A stretch of 33,412 nucleotides of DNA from an uncultured bacterium (GCA_937899155.1 CALDJM010000010.1:1-33412); one strand, 5' to 3'; shown: positions 16,441 to 23,780, counted from the first letter of the stretch. Numbers and translations are program-made. Notes: generated by a model from the sequence alone, not told the origin.

Positions 16441-17496
16441 TTAAACTAATTCTTCCCAAGATTTCTGTACTCTATCTAACAAATCGATATGGTCAAGCAT
16501 CAATGCAGTACCTCTTGCAGCTACTGTTAAAGGATCTTCTACAACCTTAACTGGCAAACCTAATTCCTGTGTCCAAAAAGTATCCAACCCTCTAATTAAG
16601 GCTCCTCCACCAGCAATGTATATACCAGAAGAAACTAAATCCTTGAGTAATTCTGGAGGTGTTTCTTCAACAGCATCTTTTACAACATCTGTTATTAGGG
16701 AGATTGTGTTCATTATGGCCTCTCTTACTTCCCTACTACTTAACTCTACTGTTTTAGGAAGACCTGTTAACAAATCCCTACCCTGAACAGGATATTTTCT
16801 CTCTTTTTTCAGGGGAACTGCAGACCCCATCATTATTTTTATATCCTCAGCACTTCTTTCACCGATTAGAATATTGTATTTTGTCTTGACATAATCAATT
16901 ATATCTTGATCCATCTCATCTCCCGCTAATTTCATTGTCTGGTCTACAACTATATCCCCTAAAGAGAATACTGCGATATCTGTTGTACCTCCACCGATAT
17001 CAATAATCATACTTCCCGAAGCCTCCTCTACAGGCAAGCCAGCACCAATTGCTGCAGCCATTGCTTCCTCAACGATATATACCTTTCTTGCCTGAGCCGT
17101 CCTTACAGCATCTATGACCGCTTGTCTTTCCACCTCTGTTACCGAAGATGGCACACCAACAATTACCCTTGGTCTTTGTATCTTAAAAGCCTTGTTAAAA
17201 GTCTTATGTGTTTTTGTTATGAAGTGATGAATCATTGCTTGTGTAGTATCAAAATCCGAGATAACACCATCTTTCAATGGCCTTACAGCAACTATATTAC
17301 CGGGAGTTCTCCCTATCATCTGTCTTGCATCTTTACCCACAGCAAGTACATGTTTAGTCCTCTTATTTATGGAAACAACCGATGGTTCTGATATTGCTAT
17401 ACCGTGGTTTCGCATATACACTTTTGTATTAGCCGTACCCAAATCTATACCCAAATCATATGTCAGTAGCTCTTGGAGTCTTTCAAATATATTCAT
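16441..17496 (-). CDS. mreB: Actin-like rod-shape protein MreB
   Basis: Forms membrane-bound filaments that direct side-wall synthesis. The actin-fold ATPase motifs are all present: DLGIDLGTANTKVYMR (phosphate 1), IDIGGGTTDIAVFS (phosphate 2) and the adenosine motif IAGGGALIRGLDTF. I take the ATG at 17496 as start (351 aa), giving the usual N-terminus just before a membrane-binding helix (MNIFERLQELL); an upstream in-frame TTG at 17502 is possible. The 97-bp gap to rpmB holds a weak promoter candidate, TTAAAA then TAAATA with 16 bp spacing, the latter 8 nt before the ATG. Confidence 0.97.
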   Translation of the reverse strand: MNIFERLQELLTYDLGIDLGTANTKVYMRNHGIAISEPSVVSINKRTKHVLAVGKDARQMIGRTPGNIVAVRPLKDGVISDFDTTQAMIHHFITKTHKTFNKAFKIQRPRVIVGVPSSVTEVERQAVIDAVRTAQARKVYIVEEAMAAAIGAGLPVEEASGSMIIDIGGGTTDIAVFSLGDIVVDQTMKLAGDEMDQDIIDYVKTKYNILIGERSAEDIKIMMGSAVPLKKERKYPVQGRDLLTGLPKTVELSSREVREAIMNTISLITDVVKDAVEETPPELLKDLVSSGIYIAGGGALIRGLDTFWTQELGLPVKVVEDPLTVAARGTALMLDHIDLLDRVQKSWEELV

Positions 17497-17593
17497 GAAC
17501 AAAATATTTACTAATTAATTAGCAGATTTTAACATTTAGAGATGAAAAACTCGAGAGGGGGAAGAATTATTTATACAAAAACTTGAAAAAGGT

Positions 17594-17806
17594 CTATTCC
17601 TGTTCAGCTTTGAGCTTTTTGTAGCATTTCATACAAGCTCTGATTTTGCTAGGTGTTCCTTCTATATCCACATCTATTTTTCTTAGATTTGGTTTAAAGG
17701 TCCTCTTTGTTTTAGGTGCTTTGTACATCCAGCCACCAGAGTGTTTGTGCTGTATGCTATTTCCAGAGACCGTAGATTTTCCACAAAGTTCACATATTTT
17801 TGCCAT
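17594..17806 (-). CDS. rpmB: Ribosomal protein L28 (zinc-binding form)
   Basis: Large-subunit protein. The 70-aa sequence has the L28 start MAKICELCGKSTVSGNSIQHKHS and the segment TKRTFKPNLRKI. Two CxxC pairs (CELC, CMKC) make a zinc ribbon as in the C+ forms of L28. It is the first gene on the minus strand at the divergent junction. Its promoter places TATAAT 8 nt before the ATG. Confidence 0.96.
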   Translation of the reverse strand: MAKICELCGKSTVSGNSIQHKHSGGWMYKAPKTKRTFKPNLRKIDVDIEGTPSKIRACMKCYKKLKAEQE

Positions 17807-17814
17807 AGTGTTGG

Positions 17815-17843
17815 ATTATATATCAAGATATTGAAAATGGCAA
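17815..17843 (-). promoter_or_regulatory. rpmB promoter, leaderless spacing
   Basis: -35 TTGCCA (17843-17838), 17-bp spacer, -10 TATAAT (17820-17815), 8 nt to the ATG at 17806. Same -35 hexamer and spacer length as the rpsB promoter, but with no leader. Confidence 0.8.
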
Positions 17844-17949
17844 GAAGTCGGATTAGTTATAAATACAAAAGATTTGACTACACCTCGAAATTTACCCTAC
17901 ATTCTCGAACATAATAAAACTTCCTGTCTTACAAAAACCTGACCTTTGT

Positions 17950-17965
17950 ATACCCCGAGGGGTAT
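17950..17965. promoter_or_regulatory. Inverted repeat in the rpmB / site-2 protease divergent region
   Basis: Perfect inverted repeat ATACCCC-GA-GGGGTAT, 21 bp upstream of the -35 box of the rightward promoter. It is a GC-rich patch in AT-rich DNA. An operator is the simplest reading; a hairpin from a transcript running through the region is the alternative. Confidence 0.4.
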
Positions 17966-17986
17966 CTAGCGTACTAAACATCTACT

Positions 17987-18015
17987 TTGGAACTATTCTT
18001 AAAAGTTTGTATAAT
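17987..18015 (+). promoter_or_regulatory. Site-2 protease promoter, leaderless spacing
   Basis: -35 TTGGAA (17987-17992), 17-bp spacer, -10 TATAAT (18010-18015), 5 nt to the ATG at 18021. The start of transcription would fall on the start codon. Confidence 0.78.
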
Positions 18016-18020
18016 GAGAT

Positions 18021-18650
18021 ATGAATTTCTTAACACCAGAAACAATATATTGGATGCTTTTTGCTATACCTTCAATCTTAATTGCCTCAACAGTTCATGA
18101 ATATGCACATGCTTGGGCAGCAATGAAGCTCGGAGACCTTACAGCCAAAGCAAATGGAAGATTAACTCTAAACCCCCTCTCCCACATAGATCCATTAGGT
18201 GCAATTTCTATGATTATATTCAAATTCGGATGGAGCAAACCCGTACCAGTGAACGAATACAATTTTGAGAAGAGAGAAAGAGATACAGCTTTGGTGTCGC
18301 TAGCTGGACCCGTATCAAACATCCTTCTACTACTCGTCACCACAGGTATCAACCTACTACTTCAACCAAATCCTGCATCATGGGTATCTACATTAATAGT
18401 AACCTTCGCGATGATAAATGGTGTCTTAGCTATTTTCAACTTAATCCCAATCCCACCATTAGACGGACACAAGATTGTAAGAGCTATTATTCCAAAAGGG
18501 AAACTTCGATATTACTGGGAAGAATTAGAGAGCTATTACTATATCCCTCTCCTACTATTACTACTTCCTATCTTCCCTTTTGGCTCAATTGCTTCCCTAA
18601 TTCTAGGTAAAACATTAACAAAAGTACTGACTTTACTAGGTTTTTTCTAA
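18021..18650 (+). CDS. Site-2 protease family membrane protein (M50, short form)
   Basis: Predicted intramembrane zinc protease of the small M50 type without a PDZ domain, substrate unknown. The 209-aa protein has about five hydrophobic segments, the zinc motif HEYAH (about residues 26-30, in STVHEYAHAWAAMKLGD), and the third-ligand motif NLIPIPPLDGHKI (about 141-153). The family is widespread in bacteria and often annotated only as site-2 protease. It stands alone with its own promoter; the next downstream feature is the non-coding region with the RNA candidate. Distinct from the rseP gene at 4188-5333, so the genome has at least two M50 proteases. Confidence 0.92.
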   Translation: MNFLTPETIYWMLFAIPSILIASTVHEYAHAWAAMKLGDLTAKANGRLTLNPLSHIDPLGAISMIIFKFGWSKPVPVNEYNFEKRERDTALVSLAGPVSNILLLLVTTGINLLLQPNPASWVSTLIVTFAMINGVLAIFNLIPIPPLDGHKIVRAIIPKGKLRYYWEELESYYYIPLLLLLLPIFPFGSIASLILGKTLTKVLTLLGFF

Positions 18651-18675
18651 ATTTCTTACTACAAGCCCCAACCTA

Positions 18676-18705
18676 TTGGTATTCGTTTCCTCTAAATGGG
18701 ATAAT
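18676..18705 (+). promoter_or_regulatory. Promoter candidate of the structured RNA
   Basis: TTGGTA (18676-18681), 18 bp, extended -10 TGGGATAAT (GATAAT at 18700-18705). The predicted start, about 18711-18713, coincides with the first paired base of the RNA fold described next. Confidence 0.55.
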
Positions 18706-18710
18706 ATATT

Positions 18711-18846
18711 GCTCTAGAAGAATAAAGGCGGTTTCATAGCTCCACAATCAAGAGCTAGGGATCCCCAAATCGCTTCACTCCTTGGGGTAAAGTTGAGGGA
18801 ACCCACTTTCTTAAAAGAGCTCTATGACTCTGCCTCCTTCTAGGGT
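18711..18846 (+). ncRNA. Candidate structured non-coding RNA, about 135 nt
   Basis: No reading frame fits here, but the ends pair over a long distance. Stem 1: 18712-18720 with 18837-18845 (9 bp, core CTAGAAG/CTTCTAG, one G-U). Stem 2: 18726-18731 with 18830-18835 (AGGCGG/CTGCCT). Stem 3: 18734-18739 with 18822-18827 (TCATAG/CTATGA), then CTC/GAG. The interior has hairpins CCCCAA...TTGGGG (18762-18786) and AAAGT...ACTTT (18789-18809). A promoter ends exactly at the 5' side, and TAGGGTTTTCCCTA follows at the 3' side. The overall shape (closing stem, large internal loop, apical stem) recalls 6S RNA, but it is shorter and I do not see enough to name it. Confidence 0.5.
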
Positions 18847-18906
18847 TTTCCCTATTACAAAACTTTTCTTTCCCTTTGTTGGACCTTTTCACACAACAAC
18901 CTTTTC

Positions 18907-18928
18907 AGGCCAGGCCTAGGCCTGGCCT
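18907..18928. repeat. 22-bp perfect palindrome with GGCCTAGGCC core
   Basis: Perfect dyad symmetry with no central gap, arms AGGCCAGGCCT/AGGCCTGGCCT. It shares the core AGGCCTAGGCCT with the palindrome at 19087-19110 but the arms differ, each change being matched on the other side. No T-run follows on either strand, so it is not a normal terminator. It lies in the 504-bp gene-free stretch 18651-19154; between the two palindromes I see AT-rich sequence with nothing else I can name. Confidence 0.85.
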
Positions 18929-19086
18929 CAGTTAAGAAAAAGTTAATCTCCAAAAAGTACTGTTCTAACACGGCTTCCTTTGCTTGAGTTGTTTTTGTTG
19001 GAAAAAGTTTTCCTTAGATTTGGACAAGCATATATCCTAAATCCTTACACAGTACAATCACAGAAGATATTAAATATGTATTAACC

Positions 19087-19110
19087 CAGGCAAGGCCTAG
19101 GCCTTGCCTG
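19087..19110. repeat. 24-bp perfect palindrome with GGCCTAGGCC core
   Basis: Perfect dyad, arms CAGGCAAGGCCT/AGGCCTTGCCTG. Its centre is 181 bp from the centre of the 22-bp palindrome. It lies 23 bp upstream of the -10 box of the tRNA-Thr promoter, so it overlaps the region where an activator or repressor would bind. Confidence 0.85.
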
Positions 19111-19133
19111 TAGCATTGACTATACTTTTAAGA

Positions 19134-19139
19134 TATAAT
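19134..19139 (+). promoter_or_regulatory. -10 box upstream of tRNA-Thr(UGU)
   Basis: TATAAT 15 nt before the tRNA. A TTGACT lies upstream but only 12 bp away, too close for a normal promoter, so the -35 contact may be poor or supplied by a protein bound at the palindrome. Confidence 0.5.
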
Positions 19140-19154
19140 AGACTCCATAGGCAA

Positions 19155-19231
19155 GCCCGAGTAGCTCAGTTGGTCAGAGCAGCTGTTTTGTAAACAGCAG
19201 GTCGAGAGTTCGAATCTCTCCTCTGGCTCCA
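19155..19231 (+). tRNA. tRNA-Thr (anticodon UGU)
   Basis: Full cloverleaf: acceptor GCCCGAG with CTCTGGC, D arm GCTC/GAGC, anticodon arm GCTGT/ACAGC with loop TTTGTAA (TGT), T arm GAGAG/CTCTC, discriminator T, and an encoded CCA (19229-19231). One acceptor pair, position 4 with 69, is C with T and does not pair. It reads ACA and, by wobble, other Thr codons. First tRNA of the conserved Thr-Tyr-(Gly)-Thr set. Confidence 0.93.
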
Positions 19232-19232
19232 T

Positions 19233-19315
19233 GCAGGAATGGCGGAGTGGTCAATCGCGGCAGACTGTAAATCTGCTCCCTTCGGGGTTCATTGGTTCAA
19301 ATCCAATTTCCTGCA
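19233..19315 (+). tRNA. tRNA-Tyr (anticodon GUA)
   Basis: Class II tRNA with a long variable arm (CCC TTCG GGG). Acceptor GCAGGAA pairs fully with TTCCTGC, anticodon arm GCAGA/TCTGC with loop CTGTAAA (GTA), T arm ATTGG/CCAAT, discriminator A. CCA is not encoded. It starts one base after the CCA of tRNA-Thr, so both come from one transcript. Confidence 0.95.
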
Positions 19316-19350
19316 TGCCCTTTTAGACCTAAACTTAGCAAACAAAACGA

Positions 19351-20070
19351 ATGTTAGCAGGTGTTTTTTCTCTTGTTTTTTCAGGACTTTTTACACTAGC
19401 AATACTAGCTGCCATTATCTATCTCATAATCAAAGGAAATAGAAAACAAGAAGTAGCAAAGAAAAAAGGAAACAAAAATCTCCTTTTGCACATTTACCTA
19501 TACCTCATTAGCTTTGCAACATTGATTATTGCAGTTGTAGGAATAACAATATCTTTAAATGCACTCTTTTCATACAAAATTTCAATACCCTTCTCATACA
19601 GTGTTAACCAACTAGCATACGACCCAAAAGATGAATTCTCAGGAATGACAGAGAGCACAGAAAAATGTTATCAAGGCGAAATAACTAATATATTAGGACA
19701 GAATGCTTGTTTTGACGAAAACAAACAGAAAAAATCCATAATCACTGGCCTTACCCTTACAATATCAATGTTAATACTTTTTGCACTACATAGAATCGCC
19801 ATTAAGTTTGCAGAGAAAAAAGACATTATTATCTGGTTAAAAAAGCTATATAATTTTGCATCTTTGATTATATATAGTGTTGTTAGCATCATCGCCACTC
19901 CAATTTCAATATACCTAACCATTACATATGCATACTTTAGACCAGAAGACATTACTCAAATAGAAGCTCCTGGCAGTGCAATTGCTCTTGCAATAGTTTC
20001 AATACCTCTCTGGATAATATTCTTAATAGCAACATTAAAACTAAGAGATAAGGAAGAGAAAGAAAAATAG
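19351..20070 (+). CDS. Multi-pass membrane protein, function unknown
   Basis: The 239-aa protein has about five hydrophobic helices (roughly 5-28, 45-73, 127-150, 165-195, 206-229), a short loop with two Cys (CYQGEITNILGQNAC) between helices 2 and 3, and a Lys/Glu-rich end. The general pattern resembles uncharacterised membrane proteins (DUF5671-like) common in Patescibacteria, but I cannot confirm this by eye. It sits between tRNA-Tyr and tRNA-Thr(GGU), where many bacteria have tRNA-Gly. There is no separate promoter or Shine-Dalgarno motif before the ATG at 19351; it is probably read through from the tRNA promoter. Confidence 0.78.
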   Translation: MLAGVFSLVFSGLFTLAILAAIIYLIIKGNRKQEVAKKKGNKNLLLHIYLYLISFATLIIAVVGITISLNALFSYKISIPFSYSVNQLAYDPKDEFSGMTESTEKCYQGEITNILGQNACFDENKQKKSIITGLTLTISMLILFALHRIAIKFAEKKDIIIWLKKLYNFASLIIYSVVSIIATPISIYLTITYAYFRPEDITQIEAPGSAIALAIVSIPLWIIFLIATLKLRDKEEKEK

Positions 20071-20074
20071 TTCA

Positions 20075-20148
20075 GCTGAATTAGCTCAGACGGTTAGAGC
20101 GCATTCTTGGTAAGAATGAGGTCCCGAGTTCGACTCTCGGATTCAGCT
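20075..20148 (+). tRNA. tRNA-Thr (anticodon GGU)
   Basis: Acceptor GCTGAAT pairs fully with ATTCAGC, D arm GCTC/GAGC, anticodon arm CATTC/GAATG with loop TTGGTAA (GGT), T arm CCGAG/CTCGG, discriminator T. CCA is not encoded. Second Thr isoacceptor within 1 kb, reading ACC and ACU. It begins 5 bp after the stop of the membrane-protein gene. Confidence 0.95.
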
Positions 20149-20193
20149 CTCATTACAAACTGCCTTTTAAAATCTAAAAACCTAAGTAAACAT

Positions 20194-20712
20194 ATGACAA
20201 TAGAAAGGCATTCTAACGAACACAAAGTTGATCTACCTCAAGAAGAAATGGTTTGGATTGAAAGAAATCTTTCACATTTACAATCTCTATTCCACGACAT
20301 ACTTGGCAACCCTCTTGATTTTGACAGATATGCAGAAGAAGTAGAGGTTTGCGAAGTCAAAAGCAAGCAACCCACAGGCTTAATTCTCTCCTATGCCCTA
20401 TACGGAGAACCTGATTTTGAGAACAAATTAAATCAGTGTTTTAAAATCACCCTATTAAATGAGTTCGTCATAATATTGGTTGATAAAGATGGTGCTATAG
20501 ATGAAATACATTCAAATATAAATTCAGATGAACCCCACCCTATTTCCCAATGGTTATATGATAGATACAAGCAGATTGATAAGATAATAGATAATAATAT
20601 AGATTACTATGTATCACCAACCGCAGGGGAGTTTGCATATAGAGGAAAAGAAGATGTAGAAAAGGCAAAAGAGATATATGATTCTTTAAATAAAGAAATA
20701 CCTTGGATGTAA
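20194..20712 (+). CDS. Hypothetical soluble protein
   Basis: I do not recognise it. An open frame begins inside the tRNA, so the start is set to the ATG at 20194 (172 aa, MTIERHSNEHKVDL). The protein is acidic, without signal peptide or membrane helix, alpha/beta in feel (ITLLNEFVIILVDKDGAIDEIH), and ends EIPWM. Codon use is like its neighbours. It lies between tRNA-Thr(GGU) and rpmG, in the slot where tuf stands in many bacteria, but it has no GTPase motif. No promoter or Shine-Dalgarno motif is evident. Confidence 0.75.
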   Translation: MTIERHSNEHKVDLPQEEMVWIERNLSHLQSLFHDILGNPLDFDRYAEEVEVCEVKSKQPTGLILSYALYGEPDFENKLNQCFKITLLNEFVIILVDKDGAIDEIHSNINSDEPHPISQWLYDRYKQIDKIIDNNIDYYVSPTAGEFAYRGKEDVEKAKEIYDSLNKEIPWM

Positions 20713-20795
20713 ACCTGTTTCTATTGGTGTTATTTTGCTTACCCCTATATTTCTGCTATTATTATCAGTAAATAAATTATTATAAAAAACATCAA

Positions 20796-21383
20796 ATGAG
20801 CTTTAGAGAAGGTCATAACTATACACACAGTTGGGGAGATCGAATTAAAAGAATCGAAAAGAACAAACCATTTGAAGTTAATACACCACCACCATTAGAA
20901 GTAAAAAATCCAAAAGTTTTAGAGAATGTTCAAAGAGAACTGAATTACATCCTTGGACTAAAAAGTGTAAAGAAAAGCCAAGATATTGCTGATAGCATAT
21001 CTATATATCTTAAAAAAGGAGAAGAAAGTAAAAGATCTATTCTATCAACTTCCCCAAATATTAATATTGAATTTACTAGAGATAATGATGGAAATATTAC
21101 AGAGAAGAAAATGTTTTTTCAAAGAGGTGTAAAAAAATGTGAATTTATATTCTCAAATGGAGAAAATGGAGAAGTTATGAGCACGGGAGAAAATAATCTT
21201 GATTCACATTATAACGAGGCAATATATGGTTGGGTACAGGCAGGTATGAAACTTTTTAAGGATGCTATAGAACAAGATGCCTACACTCCAAACACCTCTG
21301 TAAACATAGAATATGCTCGAGATACTTCAACAACTACAGAACAACCTACAGAAGTAAGTCCCAAAGGTCCTATGGAGATCTAA
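20796..21383 (+). CDS. Hypothetical soluble protein
   Basis: I do not recognise it. The 195-aa protein starts at the ATG at 20796, has no signal peptide or membrane helix, a basic Pro-rich N-terminal part (KNKPFEVNTPPPLEVKN), a helical middle, and a low-complexity Thr/Pro end (TSTTTEQPTEVSPKGP). The context is the same as the preceding gene. A TTGCTT / TATTAT pair (16 bp apart, near 20739-20765) could be its promoter, weakly. Confidence 0.7.
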   Translation: MSFREGHNYTHSWGDRIKRIEKNKPFEVNTPPPLEVKNPKVLENVQRELNYILGLKSVKKSQDIADSISIYLKKGEESKRSILSTSPNINIEFTRDNDGNITEKKMFFQRGVKKCEFIFSNGENGEVMSTGENNLDSHYNEAIYGWVQAGMKLFKDAIEQDAYTPNTSVNIEYARDTSTTTEQPTEVSPKGPMEI

Positions 21384-21392
21384 ATAAAATAT

Positions 21393-21421
21393 TTGACCTT
21401 ACAAACAATTTACCATATAAT
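21393..21421 (+). promoter_or_regulatory. Promoter of rpmG-trnW-secE-nusG-rplKA
   Basis: -35 TTGACC (21393-21398), 17-bp spacer, -10 TATAAT (21416-21421). Predicted start near 21428, leader about 43 nt before rpmG. No other strong promoter is seen before rplA, so the unit probably runs to 23684. Confidence 0.82.
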
Positions 21422-21470
21422 ACCTAAGTATTTCCCATATAAAATATTCTAATTTTCATTTTCTGAGGGA

Positions 21471-21635
21471 ATGGCAAAAGTAAAAAGAGACATTATAGCT
21501 TTTAAATGTACAAAGTGTGAGAATAAAAATTACACTGTATATAAAACTAGAAATGTTAAAGATAAAATCGAATTAAACAAGTTCTGTAAGACTTGTAAGG
21601 CACATACAGCACACAAAGAAACTAAGGTTAAATAG
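21471..21635 (+). CDS. rpmG: Ribosomal protein L33 (zinc-binding form)
   Basis: Large-subunit protein of 54 aa. It opens with MAKVKRDIIAFKCTKC and has two CxxC pairs (CTKC, CKTC) forming a zinc ribbon, with the usual NYTVYKTRN segment between. Its place before tRNA-Trp, secE and nusG is conserved in many bacteria. GAGGGA lies directly against the ATG, too close for a normal Shine-Dalgarno. Stop TAG. Confidence 0.95.
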   Translation: MAKVKRDIIAFKCTKCENKNYTVYKTRNVKDKIELNKFCKTCKAHTAHKETKVK

Positions 21636-21659
21636 TGGTGCATCGCTCTTTACCGATAC

Positions 21660-21735
21660 GGGCCCATAGTTTCAATTGGTAAAACAGCGGTCTCCAAAAC
21701 CGTAGTTCACCGTTCGAGTCGGTGTGGGCCTGCCA
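21660..21735 (+). tRNA. tRNA-Trp (anticodon CCA)
   Basis: Acceptor GGGCCCA with TGGGCCT (first pair G-U), D arm, anticodon arm GCGGT/ACCGT with loop CTCCAAA (CCA), T arm CACCG/CGGTG, discriminator G and encoded CCA (21733-21735). The anticodon reads only UGG, so this tRNA gives no sign of UGA being read as Trp. Located between rpmG and secE as in many bacteria. Confidence 0.95.
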
Positions 21736-21753
21736 AGTTTAATAAAAAAGAAT

Positions 21754-21927
21754 ATGAAATTTTTTAAAAACATAAAAACAGAATTAAAAAACAGCACATG
21801 GCCATCTAAGAAAGATATTCTTCATATGTCCATCTATGTATTACTATTCTGTATCCTCATCTCTTTGTTAATGGTATTCCTAGACTTAGGATTAGCACAT
21901 GTAAGAGATTGGTTTCTTAAAATTTAA
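21754..21927 (+). CDS. secE: Preprotein translocase subunit SecE
   Basis: Single-helix subunit that clamps SecY in the translocon. I chose the ATG at 21754 because the longer open frame runs into tRNA-Trp. The 57-aa product MKFFKNIKTELKNSTWPSKK has the conserved amphipathic WPS motif and one membrane helix (about 27-48). Length is typical of the short bacterial form. Immediately upstream of nusG. Confidence 0.94.
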   Translation: MKFFKNIKTELKNSTWPSKKDILHMSIYVLLFCILISLLMVFLDLGLAHVRDWFLKI

Positions 21928-21943
21928 TTAAATTAGAGTGAAA

Positions 21944-22531
21944 ATGGCAGAAAAAAAGGTAACAAAAAAGACAAAGAAAGAAGTAAAAGCTACTAAAAAG
22001 GATAATCCTAATGCAAAATGGTATGTGTTAAACATTCGAAATGGATATGAGAACAAGATTCAGAAAGAGATAAGACAGAGAGCTGAAGCTACAGGTATGG
22101 AAGAAAAGATTGACGAAATGCTTGTTCCTGTACAAAAAAAGATTTTTGTTAAGAAAGGAAAGCAAGAAGTCAAAGAAGAGAAGATTTTCCCAGGATATAT
22201 CTTGATTAAGATGGAGTTAGATAACAAGACATGGGATTTAGTACAAAATACAGATGGTGTAAGAGGTTTTGTTAAAACAGACAGATATCCAAAGCCATTG
22301 GCAGAGAGCGAAGTAAAAGCAATTACCAAATTCATGGAAGTCGAACAGCCATCATTCCAGACATCATTCAGTATTGGCGAGGCTGTTAAAATTACAGAAG
22401 GTGCATTTGCTGACTTCATTGGAAGTGTTCAAGAGATTGATACTACTAAGGGTAAGATAAAAGTCCTCATCTCATTCTTAGGAAGAGAAGCTCCTGTTGA
22501 TTTAGAGCTTTCTCAAGTAACAAAACTTTAG
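21944..22531 (+). CDS. nusG: Transcription elongation/antitermination factor NusG
   Basis: Binds RNA polymerase and links it to Rho or the ribosome. The start is taken as the ATG at 21944 (195 aa), with a GTG six bases upstream as alternative. The NGN domain begins at KWYVLNIRNGYENKI and includes KIFPGYILIKM and VRGFV; the KOW domain is GEAVKITEGAFADFIGSVQEID. A Lys-rich extension of about 20 residues precedes the NGN domain. secE ends 16 bp upstream. Confidence 0.96.
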   Translation: MAEKKVTKKTKKEVKATKKDNPNAKWYVLNIRNGYENKIQKEIRQRAEATGMEEKIDEMLVPVQKKIFVKKGKQEVKEEKIFPGYILIKMELDNKTWDLVQNTDGVRGFVKTDRYPKPLAESEVKAITKFMEVEQPSFQTSFSIGEAVKITEGAFADFIGSVQEIDTTKGKIKVLISFLGREAPVDLELSQVTKL

Positions 22532-22551
22532 TTAATAATTAGATAGTATAT

Positions 22552-22977
22552 ATGGCAAAAGAAATTAAAAAAGTAATTAAAATTACAATTCCTGCAGGAC
22601 AAGCTACTATGGCTCCTCCTATTGGACCTACCCTAGCCCCTTACGGTATTAATACACAAGACTTCTGTACTCAGTTTAATGACAAAACCAGAGAAGATAA
22701 TGGAATCTTGACTCCTGTCGTATTAACAATATATGAAGACAGGACCTTCTCTTTTATTACAAAAACACCCCCTACTTCAGAACTAATCAGAAGAGAATTA
22801 AATATTAAAAAAGGTTCAGGACAGCCTAACTTAAAGAAAGTTGGGAAATTAACCAGAGAGCAATTGATGAAGATTGTTGAGATTAAAATGCCAGACCTCA
22901 ACACTACAGATCCAGAGCAAGGATTAAAAATCGTTGCTGGTACAGCAAAACAGATGGGCATTGATACAGATATTTAA
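22552..22977 (+). CDS. rplK: Ribosomal protein L11
   Basis: Part of the GTPase-associated centre. The 141-aa protein starts KKVIKITIPAGQATMAPPIGPTLAPYGIN, with TLAPYG where most bacteria have ALGQ(H/R)G, and retains the C-terminal RNA-binding region (IVEIKMPDLNTTDPEQGLKIVAGTAKQMGI). No Shine-Dalgarno motif before ATG 22552; likely translated from the operon mRNA. Confidence 0.96.
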   Translation: MAKEIKKVIKITIPAGQATMAPPIGPTLAPYGINTQDFCTQFNDKTREDNGILTPVVLTIYEDRTFSFITKTPPTSELIRRELNIKKGSGQPNLKKVGKLTREQLMKIVEIKMPDLNTTDPEQGLKIVAGTAKQMGIDTDI

Positions 22978-22991
22978 TAATAGCCAAAAAT

Positions 22992-23684
22992 ATGAAAAGA
23001 GGAAAAAATTACAAAAAAATAGTTAAAGACTTAGACAAATCAACTACATATAACTTAGCTGAAGGAATAAAGAAAGTAAAAACTCTCTCCTACTCTAAAT
23101 TTGTAGGTTCTTTAGAGATTCATGTTGCTTTAAAACTATCAAAAGATAAAGATCCTAAATCATTAAAAGGAGCTATTTCGCTACCACACACCACATCTCA
23201 AAAAGAGGTAAAGGTTGCTGTATTCTGTACTCCTGAAAAAGAAGCAGAGGCTAAGAAAGCAGGTGCTGATATTGTTGGGTTAGATAATCTTGTTAAAGAT
23301 ATTAAGGCAGGAAAGATGAATTTTGATGTAGCAATAGCAACACCTGATGTAATGCCAAAGATTGCTGTTTTAGGTAAAGAACTAGGACCAAAAGGTTTGA
23401 TGCCAAGTCCTAAGAATGACACAGTAACAGAAGATATTGCTTCTACAGTATCTGAATACAAGAAAGGAAAACAGACATTTACATGTGATCCATCTGGAGT
23501 TGTACATATGAGTGTCGGAAAATTGGATTTAAAAGATGAGAAGTTAATTGAAAACATTCACTCTGCACTACTTGCAATTTCAAATGTTGTTGGAAAAACA
23601 CCAGAGTTGATGATAAAGAGGTTACATCTTAGCCCAACAATGGGAGCTAGTGTAAAAATCTCTTACAGTAGAGAGCAAGAATAG
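22992..23684 (+). CDS. rplA: Ribosomal protein L1
   Basis: L1-stalk protein, in many bacteria also the autorepressor of the L11-L1 unit. The 230-aa length is normal. Signatures: GSLEIHVALKLSKDKDPKSLKGAISLPH, PKIAVLGKELGPKGLMPSPKNDTV and the C-terminal LSPTMGASVKI. It begins 14 bp after rplK. In most bacteria rplJ follows at once; here four unrelated genes intervene. Confidence 0.96.
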   Translation: MKRGKNYKKIVKDLDKSTTYNLAEGIKKVKTLSYSKFVGSLEIHVALKLSKDKDPKSLKGAISLPHTTSQKEVKVAVFCTPEKEAEAKKAGADIVGLDNLVKDIKAGKMNFDVAIATPDVMPKIAVLGKELGPKGLMPSPKNDTVTEDIASTVSEYKKGKQTFTCDPSGVVHMSVGKLDLKDEKLIENIHSALLAISNVVGKTPELMIKRLHLSPTMGASVKISYSREQE

Positions 23685-23780
23685 GCCTAAGATATTGCAG
23701 AAATCTTCTACCCTACTCTCAGCTTCCTTATCTCTTTTTTGAGCATTCCTACCTAATTCTGGTATAGCAGCTATTTTCCA

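Noticed and set aside
18711..18846. Naming the structured RNA as 6S, SRP RNA, tmRNA or RNase P RNA
   Set aside because: No SRP GGAA-loop region, no tRNA-like ends, no RNase P core; 6S-like outline only and too short to assign.
20107..20193. Longer start for the 20194 gene
   Set aside because: The frame extends into tRNA-Thr(GGU); a coding start inside a tRNA is unlikely.
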